Shown: piece by piece, positions 33,419 to 43,179 of the stretch | How the letters are laid out: every line of letters starts with the position of its first letter | Position numbering within the stretch: position 1 is the first letter of the stretch | Source of the DNA: Halalkalibacter oceani | Lineage (GTDB): Bacteria > Bacillota > Bacilli > Bacillales > Bacillaceae_D | Direction: 5' to 3' | DNA: 64,000 nucleotides | Assembly: GCF_040544555.1 (NCBI RefSeq) | Contig: NZ_JBEPKD010000001.1 | Coordinates: 558,001 to 622,000, forward strand | The notes under the pieces: model-generated | Database searches by the model: none | Seen by the model: the letters and a program-made list of their open reading frames with translations, nothing else | What the model was told of the DNA's origin: nothing | Program-made: the position numbers and the translations under genes

Positions 33419-35677
33419 ATGAAAACAAGTAATTTAGGATACCCGCGGATCGGAAAAAGCCGCGAATGGAAGCGTACGCTCGAAGCCTTCTGGGCGAACA
33501 CAATTACAGAAAAAGAATTTCATGCGCAAATGAAATCCCGACGTCTCGAGCATTTACAGGCGCAAAGCGAGAAAGGAATTGACCTCGTGCCGACAGGCGA
33601 CTTTTCTTATTATGATCACGTGCTCGATACAGCAGCGATGTTTGGCCTTGTCCCAGAAAGATTCGCCTATGACGGCGGACCCGTGCCGCTGTCGACTTAC
33701 TTTGCGATGGCGAGAGGCGAAAAAGGAGCACAAGCTTGCGAAATGACGAAATGGTTTGATACGAACTACCATTACATCGTACCGGAATTGGAACAGTGCG
33801 CCCCAAAGCTCGTTGATAACAAGCCGCTGCGTGACTTTTTAGAGGCGAAGCGCGAGCTCGGCCTTCATACGAAGCCGGTCATTCTCGGCCCATTCACGTT
33901 TGTCACATTGGCTAAGGGCTATCAGCCGGAACAGTTCGCCTCTCTCCTGCAGCGCTTTATCCCTGTTTATCAGCAAATGCTGCAGGAGCTGGCCGCAGCC
34001 GGGGCGACAATCGTTCAAATCGATGAGCCGGCTCTCGTCCTCGATATTACAAAAGAAGAGATGGCGCTCTTTACTGCGACCTATAAAGAAATCGCGCAAC
34101 ATGTGCCTGAGCTTGCTCTCATTTTGCAATCGTATTTTGAAGCTGTCACTCATTATCAAGAGCTGATTGCGTTGCCGGTCGCCGGATTCGGCCTTGATTT
34201 CGTCGACGGCCGCGAAGCCAATTTGGCCGCGATTCAGGCGTACGGCTTTCCGGCGGACAAAATTCTTGCCGCCGGTGTAATTGACGGCCGCAACATTTGG
34301 CGCAGCGACCTCGAAAAAAGCGTGGACCTGCTCAAACAGCTGAGCGACATCATCCCATTCGAACGCCAGATGATCCAGCCTTCGTCAAGCTTGCTGCACG
34401 TCCCGGTCAGCGTCCGCCAAGAAACAGAGCTCGACCCAACGATTAAGGCCTCTCTCGCCTTTTGCGATGAAAAGCTTGACGAGCTGACCTTGTTAAAGGA
34501 CGTTATCAGCGGGGCAGCGAGCAAGGAAAAAATCGCAGCTCACCAGCAAAGCTACGACGAGCTCATTCGCTCTGATTGGCGTAAAAAGCAGGAGCCCGAT
34601 GCCGTCCGCGCGAAACGAACAAGCTCCTTTCAAACGAGATATGAGCTGCAGCAACAGAAATGGCAGCTGCCACTGCTGCCGACAACGACGATTGGCAGTT
34701 TCCCGCAGACAAAGGAAATTCGCAACATCCGAGCCCAATGGCGAAAGAATGAATGTTCAACTGCCGACTATCAGGCCCGGATTCAGGCCGAAATTCAAAA
34801 ATGGATTGCGATTCAGGAAGAGATCGGCCTCGACGTATTCGTTCACGGTGAGTTCGAGCGCAATGATATGGTTGAATTTTTCGGGGAGAAGCTTGCCGGA
34901 TTTACGTTTTCTAAAAACGGCTGGGTGCAATCGTACGGATCACGCTGCGTCAAGCCGCCGATCATTTACGGCAATGTCGCGTACACGGGACCAATGACTG
35001 TCGAGGAAACCGTCTATGCGCAGTCGCTCACCTCTGCTCCGGTGAAAGGAATGCTGACAGGTCCGGTGACGATTTTGAACTGGTCATTTGTTCGAAATGA
35101 CATCCCGAAGCAGGAGGTCGCTTTTCAAATTGCCGCGGCGCTGCTGCAAGAGGTCCAGGCATTGGAGCAAGCCGGTATTACGATGATTCAGGTCGATGAA
35201 CCGGCATTGCGCGAAGGGCTTCCGCTCAAAAAAGCGAAGCGGAATGACTACTTGCACTGGGCGGTCGAAGCGTTCCGCCGAAGCACATCGGCGATTGCCG
35301 ACACGACACAAATTCATACCCATATGTGCTACAGCGATTTCGCCGACATCATCGAGGCGATCGACGCGCTTGATGCTGACGTGATCTCGATTGAGACATC
35401 GCGCAGCCATGCGGAATTAATTTCTGCTTTTGAACATAACGTGTATGACAAAGGAATCGGCCTTGGCGTCTACGATATTCACAGCCCGCAAATACCCGAA
35501 GTAGGCGAAATGCTGGCGCTGATTGAGCGCGCCCTCGCCGTTCTCCCACCATCACTGTTCTGGGTCAATCCTGACTGCGGCTTAAAAACGCGCACAGAAG
35601 CCGAAACGGTCGCCGCTCTGACAAACATGGTGAAGGCCGCAAAAGCAGCCCGTGCCAAAATGCTTTCGACTAGATGA
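33419..35677 (+). CDS. metE: Cobalamin-independent methionine synthase
   Basis: 752 residues. It transfers the methyl group of 5-methyltetrahydropteroyl-triglutamate to homocysteine. N-terminal SNLGYPRIGKSREWKR; C-terminal catalytic half with LPTTTIGSFPQTKEIR near residue 420, VHGEFERNDMVEFFGE, and the zinc ligands in HTHMCYSDF (His/Cys near 640) and WVNPDCGLKTR (Cys near 725). The ATG at 33419 is 8 nt from AGGAGG. Repressed through a B12 riboswitch, a logical choice if a B12-dependent MetH also exists in the genome. Confidence 0.97.
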   Translation: MKTSNLGYPRIGKSREWKRTLEAFWANTITEKEFHAQMKSRRLEHLQAQSEKGIDLVPTGDFSYYDHVLDTAAMFGLVPERFAYDGGPVPLSTYFAMARGEKGAQACEMTKWFDTNYHYIVPELEQCAPKLVDNKPLRDFLEAKRELGLHTKPVILGPFTFVTLAKGYQPEQFASLLQRFIPVYQQMLQELAAAGATIVQIDEPALVLDITKEEMALFTATYKEIAQHVPELALILQSYFEAVTHYQELIALPVAGFGLDFVDGREANLAAIQAYGFPADKILAAGVIDGRNIWRSDLEKSVDLLKQLSDIIPFERQMIQPSSSLLHVPVSVRQETELDPTIKASLAFCDEKLDELTLLKDVISGAASKEKIAAHQQSYDELIRSDWRKKQEPDAVRAKRTSSFQTRYELQQQKWQLPLLPTTTIGSFPQTKEIRNIRAQWRKNECSTADYQARIQAEIQKWIAIQEEIGLDVFVHGEFERNDMVEFFGEKLAGFTFSKNGWVQSYGSRCVKPPIIYGNVAYTGPMTVEETVYAQSLTSAPVKGMLTGPVTILNWSFVRNDIPKQEVAFQIAAALLQEVQALEQAGITMIQVDEPALREGLPLKKAKRNDYLHWAVEAFRRSTSAIADTTQIHTHMCYSDFADIIEAIDALDADVISIETSRSHAELISAFEHNVYDKGIGLGVYDIHSPQIPEVGEMLALIERALAVLPPSLFWVNPDCGLKTRTEAETVAALTNMVKAAKAARAKMLSTR

Positions 35678-35693
35678 GAAGGAGTTGATTGAA

Positions 35694-35867
35694 GTGAGGT
35701 ACGAACTTGTCCACTTCCTGCAGCATACAAATGATGAACAGCTGATGCTGGCCTTCATGAAAAACATGGATGGAAAAAGCTTGTCGACATTGTTTCACTA
35801 TCTTTCTCTCACAGACGATATTACGAAAAAGCGCTGGCTCACCATTTATGAAAACCTCATCCCATAA
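35694..35867 (+). CDS. Small protein of unknown function, 57 residues, downstream of metE
   Basis: GTG start at 35694, 7-8 nt after AAGGAG; the gene begins 16 bp after the metE stop, so the two are probably cotranscribed and share B12 control. The product MRYELVHFLQHTNDEQLMLA continues to WLTIYENLIP and looks like a compact soluble helical domain without Cys. Family not recognised. No terminator lies between it and metE. Confidence 0.55.
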   Translation: MRYELVHFLQHTNDEQLMLAFMKNMDGKSLSTLFHYLSLTDDITKKRWLTIYENLIP

Positions 35868-35869
35868 GG

Positions 35870-36175
35870 AGGCCACTGAAAAACTTCCTTTTTCGTAACT
35901 CGAAGAAGAGTAATGGCTCCGCGCGTTGCGCGCCTTGCTTCGAGAAACCCACTCGTAGCAAGGCTTTTCAAATCAGGCAACGGCTACGCTCATTACGAAA
36001 GAGCTGCTAAAAAAGTATAAGTCGTACTTTTTCAGCAGCTTCTCCCATAAGGAGGCCATTAAAACCTTCCTTTTTCGTAACTCGAAGAAGAATAACGGCT
36101 TCGCGCGTTGCTCGCCTGAACAAAGAGGGTGCGGCAAAAGGATTATTTTCTCCTTTGCCACACCCCTACTTTCAC
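35870..36175 (+). repeat. Composite intergenic repeat, one full copy plus one partial copy
   Basis: Copy 4: ACTGAAAAACTTCCTTTTTC, GAGTAATGGCTCCGCGCG, stem-loop GCCTTGCTTCGAG/CTCGTAGCAAGGC (35932-35964, loop AAACCCA), box TTTTCAAATCAGGCAACGGC then TACGCTCATTACG, hairpin B GCTGCTAAAAAAGT/ACTTTTTCAGCAGC. The left part then repeats at 36049-36118 and runs straight into hairpin B AGGGTGCGGCAAAAGGA (36126-36142 with 36151-36167). The last hairpin can terminate both metE and resE transcripts. No gene is supported in this 300-bp stretch. Confidence 0.85.
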
Positions 36176-36176
36176 T

Positions 36177-37955
36177 TTATTCATTCTGCTCCTTCGTCGG
36201 AATAAAGAAAGAGAATGTCGTCCCTTCATTCACCTTGCTGTGAACCGAAATCTGGCCTTGATGGGCCTCGATAATGTTTTTAGCGATCGCCAGACCAAGT
36301 CCTGTGCCGCTTCGCCCTCTCGTTCTTGCTTTATCCGCCTTGTAGAAACGTTCAAACACGTAAGGAAGATCGGCCTCCGGGATGCCTGAACCATTGTCCT
36401 GGACATCGACCTTTAATCCCTCCGCAAACTGACGGACAATCAAGGTGACGTTACCGCCTTTTTCTGTGTGGCGGATCGCATTATGAAGCAGATTGGTCAG
36501 CACCTGTTCAATCCGGTCAGGATCGCACATAATCGTCGTCACATCGGCCGTTTCCAACTCCAGCACAACATCCTGCTCCCGGGCCAGTCCCTGGAACTTG
36601 CGGACGATCCGTTCGACAAACGGCTGCACCTCGGTCGGCTCAATCTTCAGCTCGACATGTCCCGCTTCCATCCGCGCCAAATCAAGCAGTTCATTGACAA
36701 GCCGGCCCATCCGCAGCGATTCCTCATAAATTATTTTCGCAATTTCTTTCTTTTCCTCATCGGAACCGGCGATATCGTCAATGATCGCTTCACTGTAGCC
36801 TTGCAGCATTGAAATCGGCGTGCGCAGCTCATGAGAGACATTGGCAATAAAATCTTTACGCAGCTTATCATGACGGCGCTCCTCTGTCATGTCGCGAAAG
36901 ACGGCGACCGCCCCGCGAATATCATGATCATCATAGAGCGGCGTCATCAAGATCGTCCAGCTCCGCCCTTGCATCTCATACTCAATAAACTGTTCCTTCT
37001 CCAGCGCCACGACGCGCTGGAATAATGATTGCAACGCTTCGGGCAGCGCCTTATCCTGTTCATTCACCATTCCCTGTTCATAATACCAGGATTGGATAAA
37101 ACGGTCGGCAGGCGGATTTGTCAGCACGACGTCCCCTTTTTTATTTAAGGTGATAACGCCATCCGCCATGCTGACTAAAATGCGCGAAAGCTGTTCTTTT
37201 TCCTGATTCAACGCGTGAATATTATTGTTCAATTCACGCCCCATCCGGTTAAAGGCAATCGCCAGCTGGCCAATTTCATCATGAGTTAAAATCGGAACCT
37301 TCGTTTTAAATTTCCCTTCGGCGACCTCAAGTGCGACCTGTCTCATTTTCCGAAGCGGCGCGGTAATCCGCGATGACAGGAAGAAAGCAAAGATCGTGGT
37401 AAGAATAATGGCAATTCCGGCCGAAAAATAAATGATCTGCTTCGTTTCATTGGATGTCTCTTCAATCGCCGACAGCGACTGATAGAGAAAAACCGCACTG
37501 TCTTCCAGCTCCGTTGGCTGAAGCGGCACACCGACAATCATGATTTCCGAATGGCTCTCTTCCCCTTCGCTTAAAAAAGGAAAATCGCCCTCTGTCGTGA
37601 CGACTTTCTCCCCGGAAAATACTTGGGACAGCGCCTGATCGGTAAACAGGATTTCAAGCGCCTCCCGCTGCAATTGATCACTGCTCCATACGTTTTCTCC
37701 TTCAACGAAAATGATAATATCGGATTGAAAAGCAGCGCCGTACTGCGAGATATTTTGCAACGCATCTTCCTTTGATTCATAGCTTTCATACATCGAAGCA
37801 ATCATATTCGCATGGTTGACGAGCTGCGATTCTGCCTCACTTACATTAAACTGCTCAAACGATTGCAGCAGCAGAACCATCAGAATCGTCAGGACGACCG
37901 AAACAAGAAACAAAATCGTCAGCCATAGCTTTCCAACTACACTGCGCCAGAGCAT
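36177..37955 (-). CDS. resE: Sensor histidine kinase ResE
   Basis: 592 residues. Two membrane helices (about 10-30 and 170-190) enclose an extracytoplasmic sensor. HAMP (SSRITAPLRKMRQVALEVAE), PAS (SMADGVITLNKKGDVVLTNP), phospho-acceptor box FIANVSHELRTPISMLQGYS near residue 370, N box LLHNAIRHTE and G boxes DNGSGIPE and GRSGTGLGLAIAKN follow. It controls respiration and nitrate/nitrite genes in response to oxygen limitation and NO. It follows resD with a 1-nt TAATG overlap, as in B. subtilis. Confidence 0.95.
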   Translation of the reverse strand: MLWRSVVGKLWLTILFLVSVVLTILMVLLLQSFEQFNVSEAESQLVNHANMIASMYESYESKEDALQNISQYGAAFQSDIIIFVEGENVWSSDQLQREALEILFTDQALSQVFSGEKVVTTEGDFPFLSEGEESHSEIMIVGVPLQPTELEDSAVFLYQSLSAIEETSNETKQIIYFSAGIAIILTTIFAFFLSSRITAPLRKMRQVALEVAEGKFKTKVPILTHDEIGQLAIAFNRMGRELNNNIHALNQEKEQLSRILVSMADGVITLNKKGDVVLTNPPADRFIQSWYYEQGMVNEQDKALPEALQSLFQRVVALEKEQFIEYEMQGRSWTILMTPLYDDHDIRGAVAVFRDMTEERRHDKLRKDFIANVSHELRTPISMLQGYSEAIIDDIAGSDEEKKEIAKIIYEESLRMGRLVNELLDLARMEAGHVELKIEPTEVQPFVERIVRKFQGLAREQDVVLELETADVTTIMCDPDRIEQVLTNLLHNAIRHTEKGGNVTLIVRQFAEGLKVDVQDNGSGIPEADLPYVFERFYKADKARTRGRSGTGLGLAIAKNIIEAHQGQISVHSKVNEGTTFSFFIPTKEQNE

Positions 37956-38671
37956 TACTCCTTCACAGCCTCAAATTTATAACCGATGCCCCAGACCGTC
38001 GAAATTAAAGCCGCGGCTTCAGGAGAAATTTTGTTAAGCTTTTCCCGCAATCGCTTAATATGCGTGTCAACCGTTCGTAAATCACCGAAGAAATCATAAT
38101 TCCAGACATCCTTTAGCAGCTGCTCACGCGAAAACACTTTATCTGGAGATTGAGCAAGATAATGAAGCAGCTCATACTCCTTCGGGGTCAAATTGATTTC
38201 TTCACCAGAAACGGTGACGCGATGCGCATCATTGTCAATCGTTAAATGTTGAAAAACGAGGACATCCTTCGTCTGCGTATCCGTTTGCAAGAACTTTGTC
38301 GAAGAAGAACGGCGGAGTAACGCCTTGACCCGCAGCACGACTTCGCGCGGACTGAACGGTTTGACGATATAATCGTCTGTCCCCACTTCAAATCCTTGTA
38401 CGCGGTTCGTTTCCTCGCCTTTTGCCGTCAGCATCATGACCGGTGTTGCCTTGGACTTTCTCAGCTCCTGACAGACTTCGATCCCGTCCTTGCCCGGCAT
38501 CATAATATCGAGCAAAATCAAATCATATTCCTCATTTAACGCCATCTCTAACGCTTGTTCGCCATTCTCGGCTTCTTCGATTTCATAATTTTCTCTTTCT
38601 AAATACATTTTTAATAAGCGTCTAATGCGATCTTCGTCATCGACAACTAAAATCCGTGCTTCTTTTTCCAT
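37955..38671 (-). CDS. resD: Response regulator ResD
   Basis: 238 residues from the ATG at 38671 (GAGGAGG site); the longer frame is leader. Receiver domain with acidic pocket VVDDEDR, phospho-Asp in LLLDIMMPGKDG near residue 56, Thr in MLTAKGE and Lys in YIVKPFSP. OmpR-type winged helix (LTPKEYELLHYLAQSP, VDTHIKRLREKLN) at the C-terminus. Partner of ResE; regulates aerobic and anaerobic respiration genes including cytochrome c biogenesis. Confidence 0.96.
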   Translation of the reverse strand: MEKEARILVVDDEDRIRRLLKMYLERENYEIEEAENGEQALEMALNEEYDLILLDIMMPGKDGIEVCQELRKSKATPVMMLTAKGEETNRVQGFEVGTDDYIVKPFSPREVVLRVKALLRRSSSTKFLQTDTQTKDVLVFQHLTIDNDAHRVTVSGEEINLTPKEYELLHYLAQSPDKVFSREQLLKDVWNYDFFGDLRTVDTHIKRLREKLNKISPEAAALISTVWGIGYKFEAVKE

Positions 38672-38765
38672 TGACCTTTTCCTCCTCGCTATGTTTAACA
38701 GTAGTGTACCATTGTCCCCCCGGCGAAAAAAGCGTAACAAAAGCCGGTAAAATAAAAGCTGCTTA

Positions 38766-38811
38766 GGGGATGTCTCAAAAAGGGAAACCATACCCCCTTT
38801 AAGACATCCCC
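38766..38811 (-). terminator. Hairpin between resC and resD
   Basis: GGGGATGTCTCAAAAAGGG (38766-38784) pairs with 38795-38811 with small bulges. Same inner AAAAGG/CCTTT core as the family-B hairpins. On the minus strand it follows resC and may partly separate resABC from resDE. Confidence 0.65.
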
Positions 38812-38834
38812 ACCTTCACTTTATTCCTTACCTA

Positions 38835-40022
38835 TTATGCATACGAGTGTAAGCCGGCAATGACAAGGTTAACAAAGACGAGATTAAACATTATAATCCC
38901 GAAGCCGATTACACACAACCAAGCCGAACGCTCTCCATGCCAGCCTTTTGACAAGCGCAAGTGCAAATAAGCCGCATAGAACAGAAACGTAATTAACGCC
39001 CATACTTCCTTAGGGTCCCAGCCCCAGAATCTCGTCCACGCATATTGCGCCCAAATCATCGCAAACACGAGCCCGCCTAATGTAAATACCGGGAAGCCAA
39101 TCGCAATGGCCCGATAGCTGATCTCGTCAACAGCTTGCAGGCTGACGCGTCTTAACAACGGCTGCAGGATCGCCCCCACCTTTTTGCGGAAAATCAACCG
39201 AAGCAGGAAATATAAAACCAAGCCGGTCAGCATCGACCAGATGACCGTGTTCAAATCGTTCGCCCGAATAATCGCCGGAGCGTTCATAACCGGTGACAAA
39301 GCACCTTCCGTCAGTAGCGTCCCTTCATTCGGACCGACAAAAGCCGGCATCGGATAGACCATCGTCGCTTCCTCGGCATTTTCGTTAATATAGCTGAAGG
39401 ATGCCTCGTACCCTGCTGCATTAAAGATCGAACCGATCAAAATATAGCCGACAAGACTGAGCATCGCATAGAGCGTGATCTCCATCGCGATCGTCTGCTT
39501 ACTTGTTTTCGTAAAATCAATCGCCCGGATTAAGTAAATCAGCCCGGCGGCCATCCCGATTGTAAGAATGCCCTGCCCCAAGGCGACGGTGATAACATGA
39601 ATCGTCAGCCAATTACTTTGCAATGCCGGAATCAGTGGAGAAATTTCTCCAGGGAACATCGAAGCATACGCAATAATGAGCATCACAATCGGCATCGTAA
39701 ACATCCCTAAATAATTCGAGCGGTAAATCGCAAACAAAATGACAAAGGCAATTCCGATCGCAATTCCAAAGAATGTCATATACTCGTACATATTACTGAC
39801 CGGCGCGTGTCCCGCTACTGACCAGCGTGTCAGAAAATAGCCAATCGAAAACAGGGAACCGAGAATCGCAAAAATATAGCCGATCACTCCCCATTTGTTT
39901 CCACTCATCTCACCTTGACGGTTGCGCCATTTTCGGCCGGTTACGGAAACAGAAAACGTAATCGTGGCGCCTAAATATAAGAAAAAGGCAATTTGTAGTA
40001 AATTCCCACTCAATTCTGCCAT
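38835..40022 (-). CDS. resC: Cytochrome c biogenesis protein ResC (CcsA type)
   Basis: 395 residues from the ATG at 40022 (AGGAGGG). About eight membrane helices. The haem-handling WWD-like motif is seen as FWGWDPKEVWALITFLFYAA near residue 335, with conserved His in HVITVALGQG and SKGWHGERSAW. With ResB it carries haem across the membrane and attaches it to apocytochromes c (system II). Located between resB and resD. Confidence 0.94.
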   Translation of the reverse strand: MAELSGNLLQIAFFLYLGATITFSVSVTGRKWRNRQGEMSGNKWGVIGYIFAILGSLFSIGYFLTRWSVAGHAPVSNMYEYMTFFGIAIGIAFVILFAIYRSNYLGMFTMPIVMLIIAYASMFPGEISPLIPALQSNWLTIHVITVALGQGILTIGMAAGLIYLIRAIDFTKTSKQTIAMEITLYAMLSLVGYILIGSIFNAAGYEASFSYINENAEEATMVYPMPAFVGPNEGTLLTEGALSPVMNAPAIIRANDLNTVIWSMLTGLVLYFLLRLIFRKKVGAILQPLLRRVSLQAVDEISYRAIAIGFPVFTLGGLVFAMIWAQYAWTRFWGWDPKEVWALITFLFYAAYLHLRLSKGWHGERSAWLCVIGFGIIMFNLVFVNLVIAGLHSYA

Positions 40023-40082
40023 TTGAAACCCTCCTAAAAGGAAGTGTGAAACGTTTCTTCCACGCTTCCTTTTTTTCATTCC

Positions 40083-41723
40083 TTATTCATGTTTACTGTT
40101 TTGCGATGAATTTTCCGCCTCTTCCAGCTGATCTACCGGTGTTGCGATCCCGCTGTCGGCGATGACATAGTCAATATCCTTCCGCAATCCTAAATAGTTT
40201 TTATTCGTGTGACCGGCAATCCAGATTTCACCATTAATCCGTTGCAGCCAAATCCGGCGGTGGGCCCAGTAAGAGCCTTGGACGAGGCCGAACATGAAAA
40301 TAGCCCCACCGACAATTAAGAACGGTAATGTTTTATCCTTTCTGACGGTCAGTCCCGTTACATGCTTCGTCTCGACATCAACAAATGTCATTTTATATTC
40401 GTTTTCCCCGAGAGGCTCCAGATTCTGTCTAATACCGACCAGGCTCGTTTCCCCTTCAGGTGTATCAGGTGTGTACATCGTAAAAATGAACACCGGATTG
40501 TTCGGTACACTTGATTGGGTCGCCGGCTCATTGTTCGCATCGAGATGGAAGTCAGGAAAATATTGGCCTACGACGACGCGATACCCGTCACCAAGATCAT
40601 ATTCCGGCTCCGGATCGAGCAGGTTAATATCCATCCGCCCGAACGTTTCCCCCGTTTCCTTGTTCTCAAGGGTAAAGCTCATCGTACTTAATTCATTAAG
40701 CCGGTAGCTGACTTGATACAATGAAAAATCATCAAAGCTCAGCGGTTCATTCACGCGGATATAATGCTCGTCCACCTGCACAAGCTCGCCTTCCCCGACA
40801 ACGCCGGTATCCTCCTGCTCATAAAGAATCGCATCTGTTTGATACGTTTTAACAACAGGGCCGCCGTTACGCTGGATCGCCTCTGAGTACATCTCATCAT
40901 CTTCATCATAAAGCTCAATGATAAACTGTTCATTTTTCACATGGTAACGTCCTTCTGTTCCCGGGACGACAACCGTGTCACCTTCGCGAATCCACATATT
41001 ATCGTCAATGTACATCCCGGGAAAATAGCGGAGCATACAGCCAATAAGAAAAATAATAAGACCAATGTGGTTGACGTAGGGGCCCCAGCGGGCAAAACGG
41101 TTTTTCTCCGCTACCAGGTTGCCGTTTTCCTCCGATACGCGGTATTTCTTATCCTTCAGCTTTTCTTTCACTTGGGCAAAAGCCCCGTCCGGATCCTCAA
41201 CCTTCGACGTCCCGAAAACGCGCTGCCGTTTCATAAAGCTTTGATGCCTCGTCACGCGCTGTGTTTTCAAGGCCCGGTAGAGCGGAACAAAACGGTCAAG
41301 GCTGGCGATCAAAATCGAAACTCCGAGCGCCGCCAAAAGCAGCATATACCACCATGAGCCGTATAAATTGTGAAACCCGAGCTGATAATAGAGTTGCCCG
41401 GTAATGCCATATTCAGCGGCATAGTGTTCGGCCGGATTGACTGTAGGCGGAATGTACATCTCCTGTGGATAAATCGTTCCAAGCGCCGAAGCGACAAGCA
41501 GGAGAACAATAATCCAGATCCCTACCTTAACAGACGAAAAAAACATCCATATCTTATCGATAAATGTTGTCGTGTACGTTTGTGAGCGGCGGGCCACCCC
41601 TTCATAGCGCATGTTCAGCAGGGTCTTTTGATCCTCGCCTTCCTGCAGCGGCTTGCCACAGGACTCACAGACGAGCGTGCCATGAGGGTTTTCGTGCCCA
41701 CATTCACATTTTATTTTGTTCAC
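40083..41723 (-). CDS. resB: Cytochrome c biogenesis protein ResB
   Basis: 546 residues. A short N-terminal zinc-ribbon-like segment (CECGHENPHGTLVCESCGKP) is followed by membrane helices near residues 62, 125 and 215, a large extracytoplasmic domain, and a final helix near 470 (TLPFLIVGGAIFMFGLVQG). GTG start at 41723 with GAGGTG. Works with ResC in system II. Confidence 0.94.
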   Translation of the reverse strand: MNKIKCECGHENPHGTLVCESCGKPLQEGEDQKTLLNMRYEGVARRSQTYTTTFIDKIWMFFSSVKVGIWIIVLLLVASALGTIYPQEMYIPPTVNPAEHYAAEYGITGQLYYQLGFHNLYGSWWYMLLLAALGVSILIASLDRFVPLYRALKTQRVTRHQSFMKRQRVFGTSKVEDPDGAFAQVKEKLKDKKYRVSEENGNLVAEKNRFARWGPYVNHIGLIIFLIGCMLRYFPGMYIDDNMWIREGDTVVVPGTEGRYHVKNEQFIIELYDEDDEMYSEAIQRNGGPVVKTYQTDAILYEQEDTGVVGEGELVQVDEHYIRVNEPLSFDDFSLYQVSYRLNELSTMSFTLENKETGETFGRMDINLLDPEPEYDLGDGYRVVVGQYFPDFHLDANNEPATQSSVPNNPVFIFTMYTPDTPEGETSLVGIRQNLEPLGENEYKMTFVDVETKHVTGLTVRKDKTLPFLIVGGAIFMFGLVQGSYWAHRRIWLQRINGEIWIAGHTNKNYLGLRKDIDYVIADSGIATPVDQLEEAENSSQNSKHE

Positions 41724-41737
41724 TCTTCACACCTCAA

Positions 41738-42265
41738 TTATGTTGCCGGTTTAATTCTCTCCATAAATTCTCTGACCATTTCTTCCGTCATTCCTCCTTG
41801 ATGGACATGCACGATCGTGCCATGCTCATCAATCAATACCGTTGTCGGTAATGGAGAAATCCCGTACGCATCAATCACATTGCGGCCTTTATCAATCACG
41901 ATCGGAAATGTAAGCGAATAGCGATCAACGAAGCGCTGTACTGTCAGCTCCGGTTCAGCAGCGTTGACGGCAAGAATCTCGACGCCTTGAGCACGATACT
42001 CATCATAGAGCTCCTCCATCACCGGCATTTCCTTCACACAAGGAGGACAGTATGTACCCCAAAAGTTCAAAAACACACCTTTTCCCTTCCAATCTTCGAG
42101 CTCAATCCGTTCTCCATTCAAATCGGTCAGCACAAAATTAACAGATCCCTCGCCCGCTTTGGCGACACTGCGATCGGCAAAGAAATTCGAATAAAACGTA
42201 TAAGCAAGGGCGATGGCAATAATGGCCAAAATGCTTGTACGCATCACAAGTCTTTTCCGTTTCAA
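41738..42265 (-). CDS. resA: Thiol-disulfide oxidoreductase ResA
   Basis: 175 residues: an N-terminal membrane anchor (about 8-28) and a thioredoxin fold outside the cell. Active site CPPC in FWGTYCPPCVKEMP near residue 75; B. subtilis ResA has CEPC, and the nearby Glu that tunes the pKa is kept. The cis-Pro is in SPLPTTVLID. It reduces apocytochrome c thiols before haem attachment. TTG start at 42265 with AAGGAGG. Confidence 0.94.
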   Translation of the reverse strand: MKRKRLVMRTSILAIIAIALAYTFYSNFFADRSVAKAGEGSVNFVLTDLNGERIELEDWKGKGVFLNFWGTYCPPCVKEMPVMEELYDEYRAQGVEILAVNAAEPELTVQRFVDRYSLTFPIVIDKGRNVIDAYGISPLPTTVLIDEHGTIVHVHQGGMTEEMVREFMERIKPAT

Positions 42266-42397
42266 TCCTCAAACCTCCTTACTGCCTCTATTCTCTTTAA
42301 CCGCTTCCCGCCCGGAATGCAAAGTGGGCTTATACGGTGATATGCAGATTAGATTAATTCCATTATAACGTTGAAAATGTTCGCAATGGTTTTTCCT

Positions 42398-43126
42398 TTA
42401 TGACGGTTTCGTGACAGCTAGTTCGCGCAGATGCTTGACCTCAATCGGCTTCAGCGGCCTCACATCGCCCGGGTTCATCCCGCGCAGATTAAGAAAGCCG
42501 TACTCCTCGCGCTTCAGCTTCAGCACCGGATGCCCAATCGCCTCAAACATCCGGCGAACCTGGCGATTGCGCCCTTCATGAATCGTGATCCGGACAATCG
42601 CCGTCTGCTTCTTTTTATCAATTGACATCATCTTGACTTTAGCCGGCGCCGTTTTCCCATCATCGAGCCGAATTCCCTGCTGCAGCCGTTTCAGCGCCTC
42701 CCGCGTTGGAATTCCCTTTACTTTCGCGACATAAACCTTATCAATCTTAAATTTCGGATGCATGAGGTAATTGGCAAACTCCCCATCATTCGTTAAAAGC
42801 AAAAGACCGGACGTATCATAATCGAGGCGGCCTACCGGAAAAACCCGTTGCTCGACCTCCAGAAAATCAGTTACGACTTTCCTCCCCTTCTCATCCTTTA
42901 CGCTTGAAATGACACCACTTGGCTTATATAACAAAAAATAAACAGGCTCCTCCCGGTCGATCGGGATGCCTTCGACTTCAATTTGATCTTTATTCGCTGA
43001 TGCTTTCACACCAAGCTCACGCACGACCTCTCCATTTACCTTTACTTTTCCTTCCATAATCAGCTGTTCTGCTTTGCGGCGTGACGCAATGCCGGCCTGA
43101 GCAATGATCTTCTGTAACCGTTCCAT
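42398..43126 (-). CDS. rluB: 23S rRNA pseudouridine synthase RluB
   Basis: 242 residues. N-terminal S4 domain (LQKIIAQAGIASRRKAEQLI) and the RsuA/RluB catalytic core with GRLDYDTSGLLLLTNDGEFA near residue 100 (catalytic Asp in RLDYDTSG), then ITIHEGRNRQVRRMFEAIGH. It modifies U2605-type positions in 23S rRNA. It lies between spmB and resA, the usual place in Bacillus. Confidence 0.95.
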   Translation of the reverse strand: MERLQKIIAQAGIASRRKAEQLIMEGKVKVNGEVVRELGVKASANKDQIEVEGIPIDREEPVYFLLYKPSGVISSVKDEKGRKVVTDFLEVEQRVFPVGRLDYDTSGLLLLTNDGEFANYLMHPKFKIDKVYVAKVKGIPTREALKRLQQGIRLDDGKTAPAKVKMMSIDKKKQTAIVRITIHEGRNRQVRRMFEAIGHPVLKLKREEYGFLNLRGMNPGDVRPLKPIEVKHLRELAVTKPS

Positions 43127-43179
43127 CTCTTTTTCACCTCATGTTCCATCATACTCTTCCGAACATGAATTCTCAAGCG

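Noticed and set aside
42362..42367. Promoter of resA from the isolated TATAAT on the minus strand
   Set aside because: No -35 hexamer lies at a usable distance, and rluB may read through; left out as a feature.
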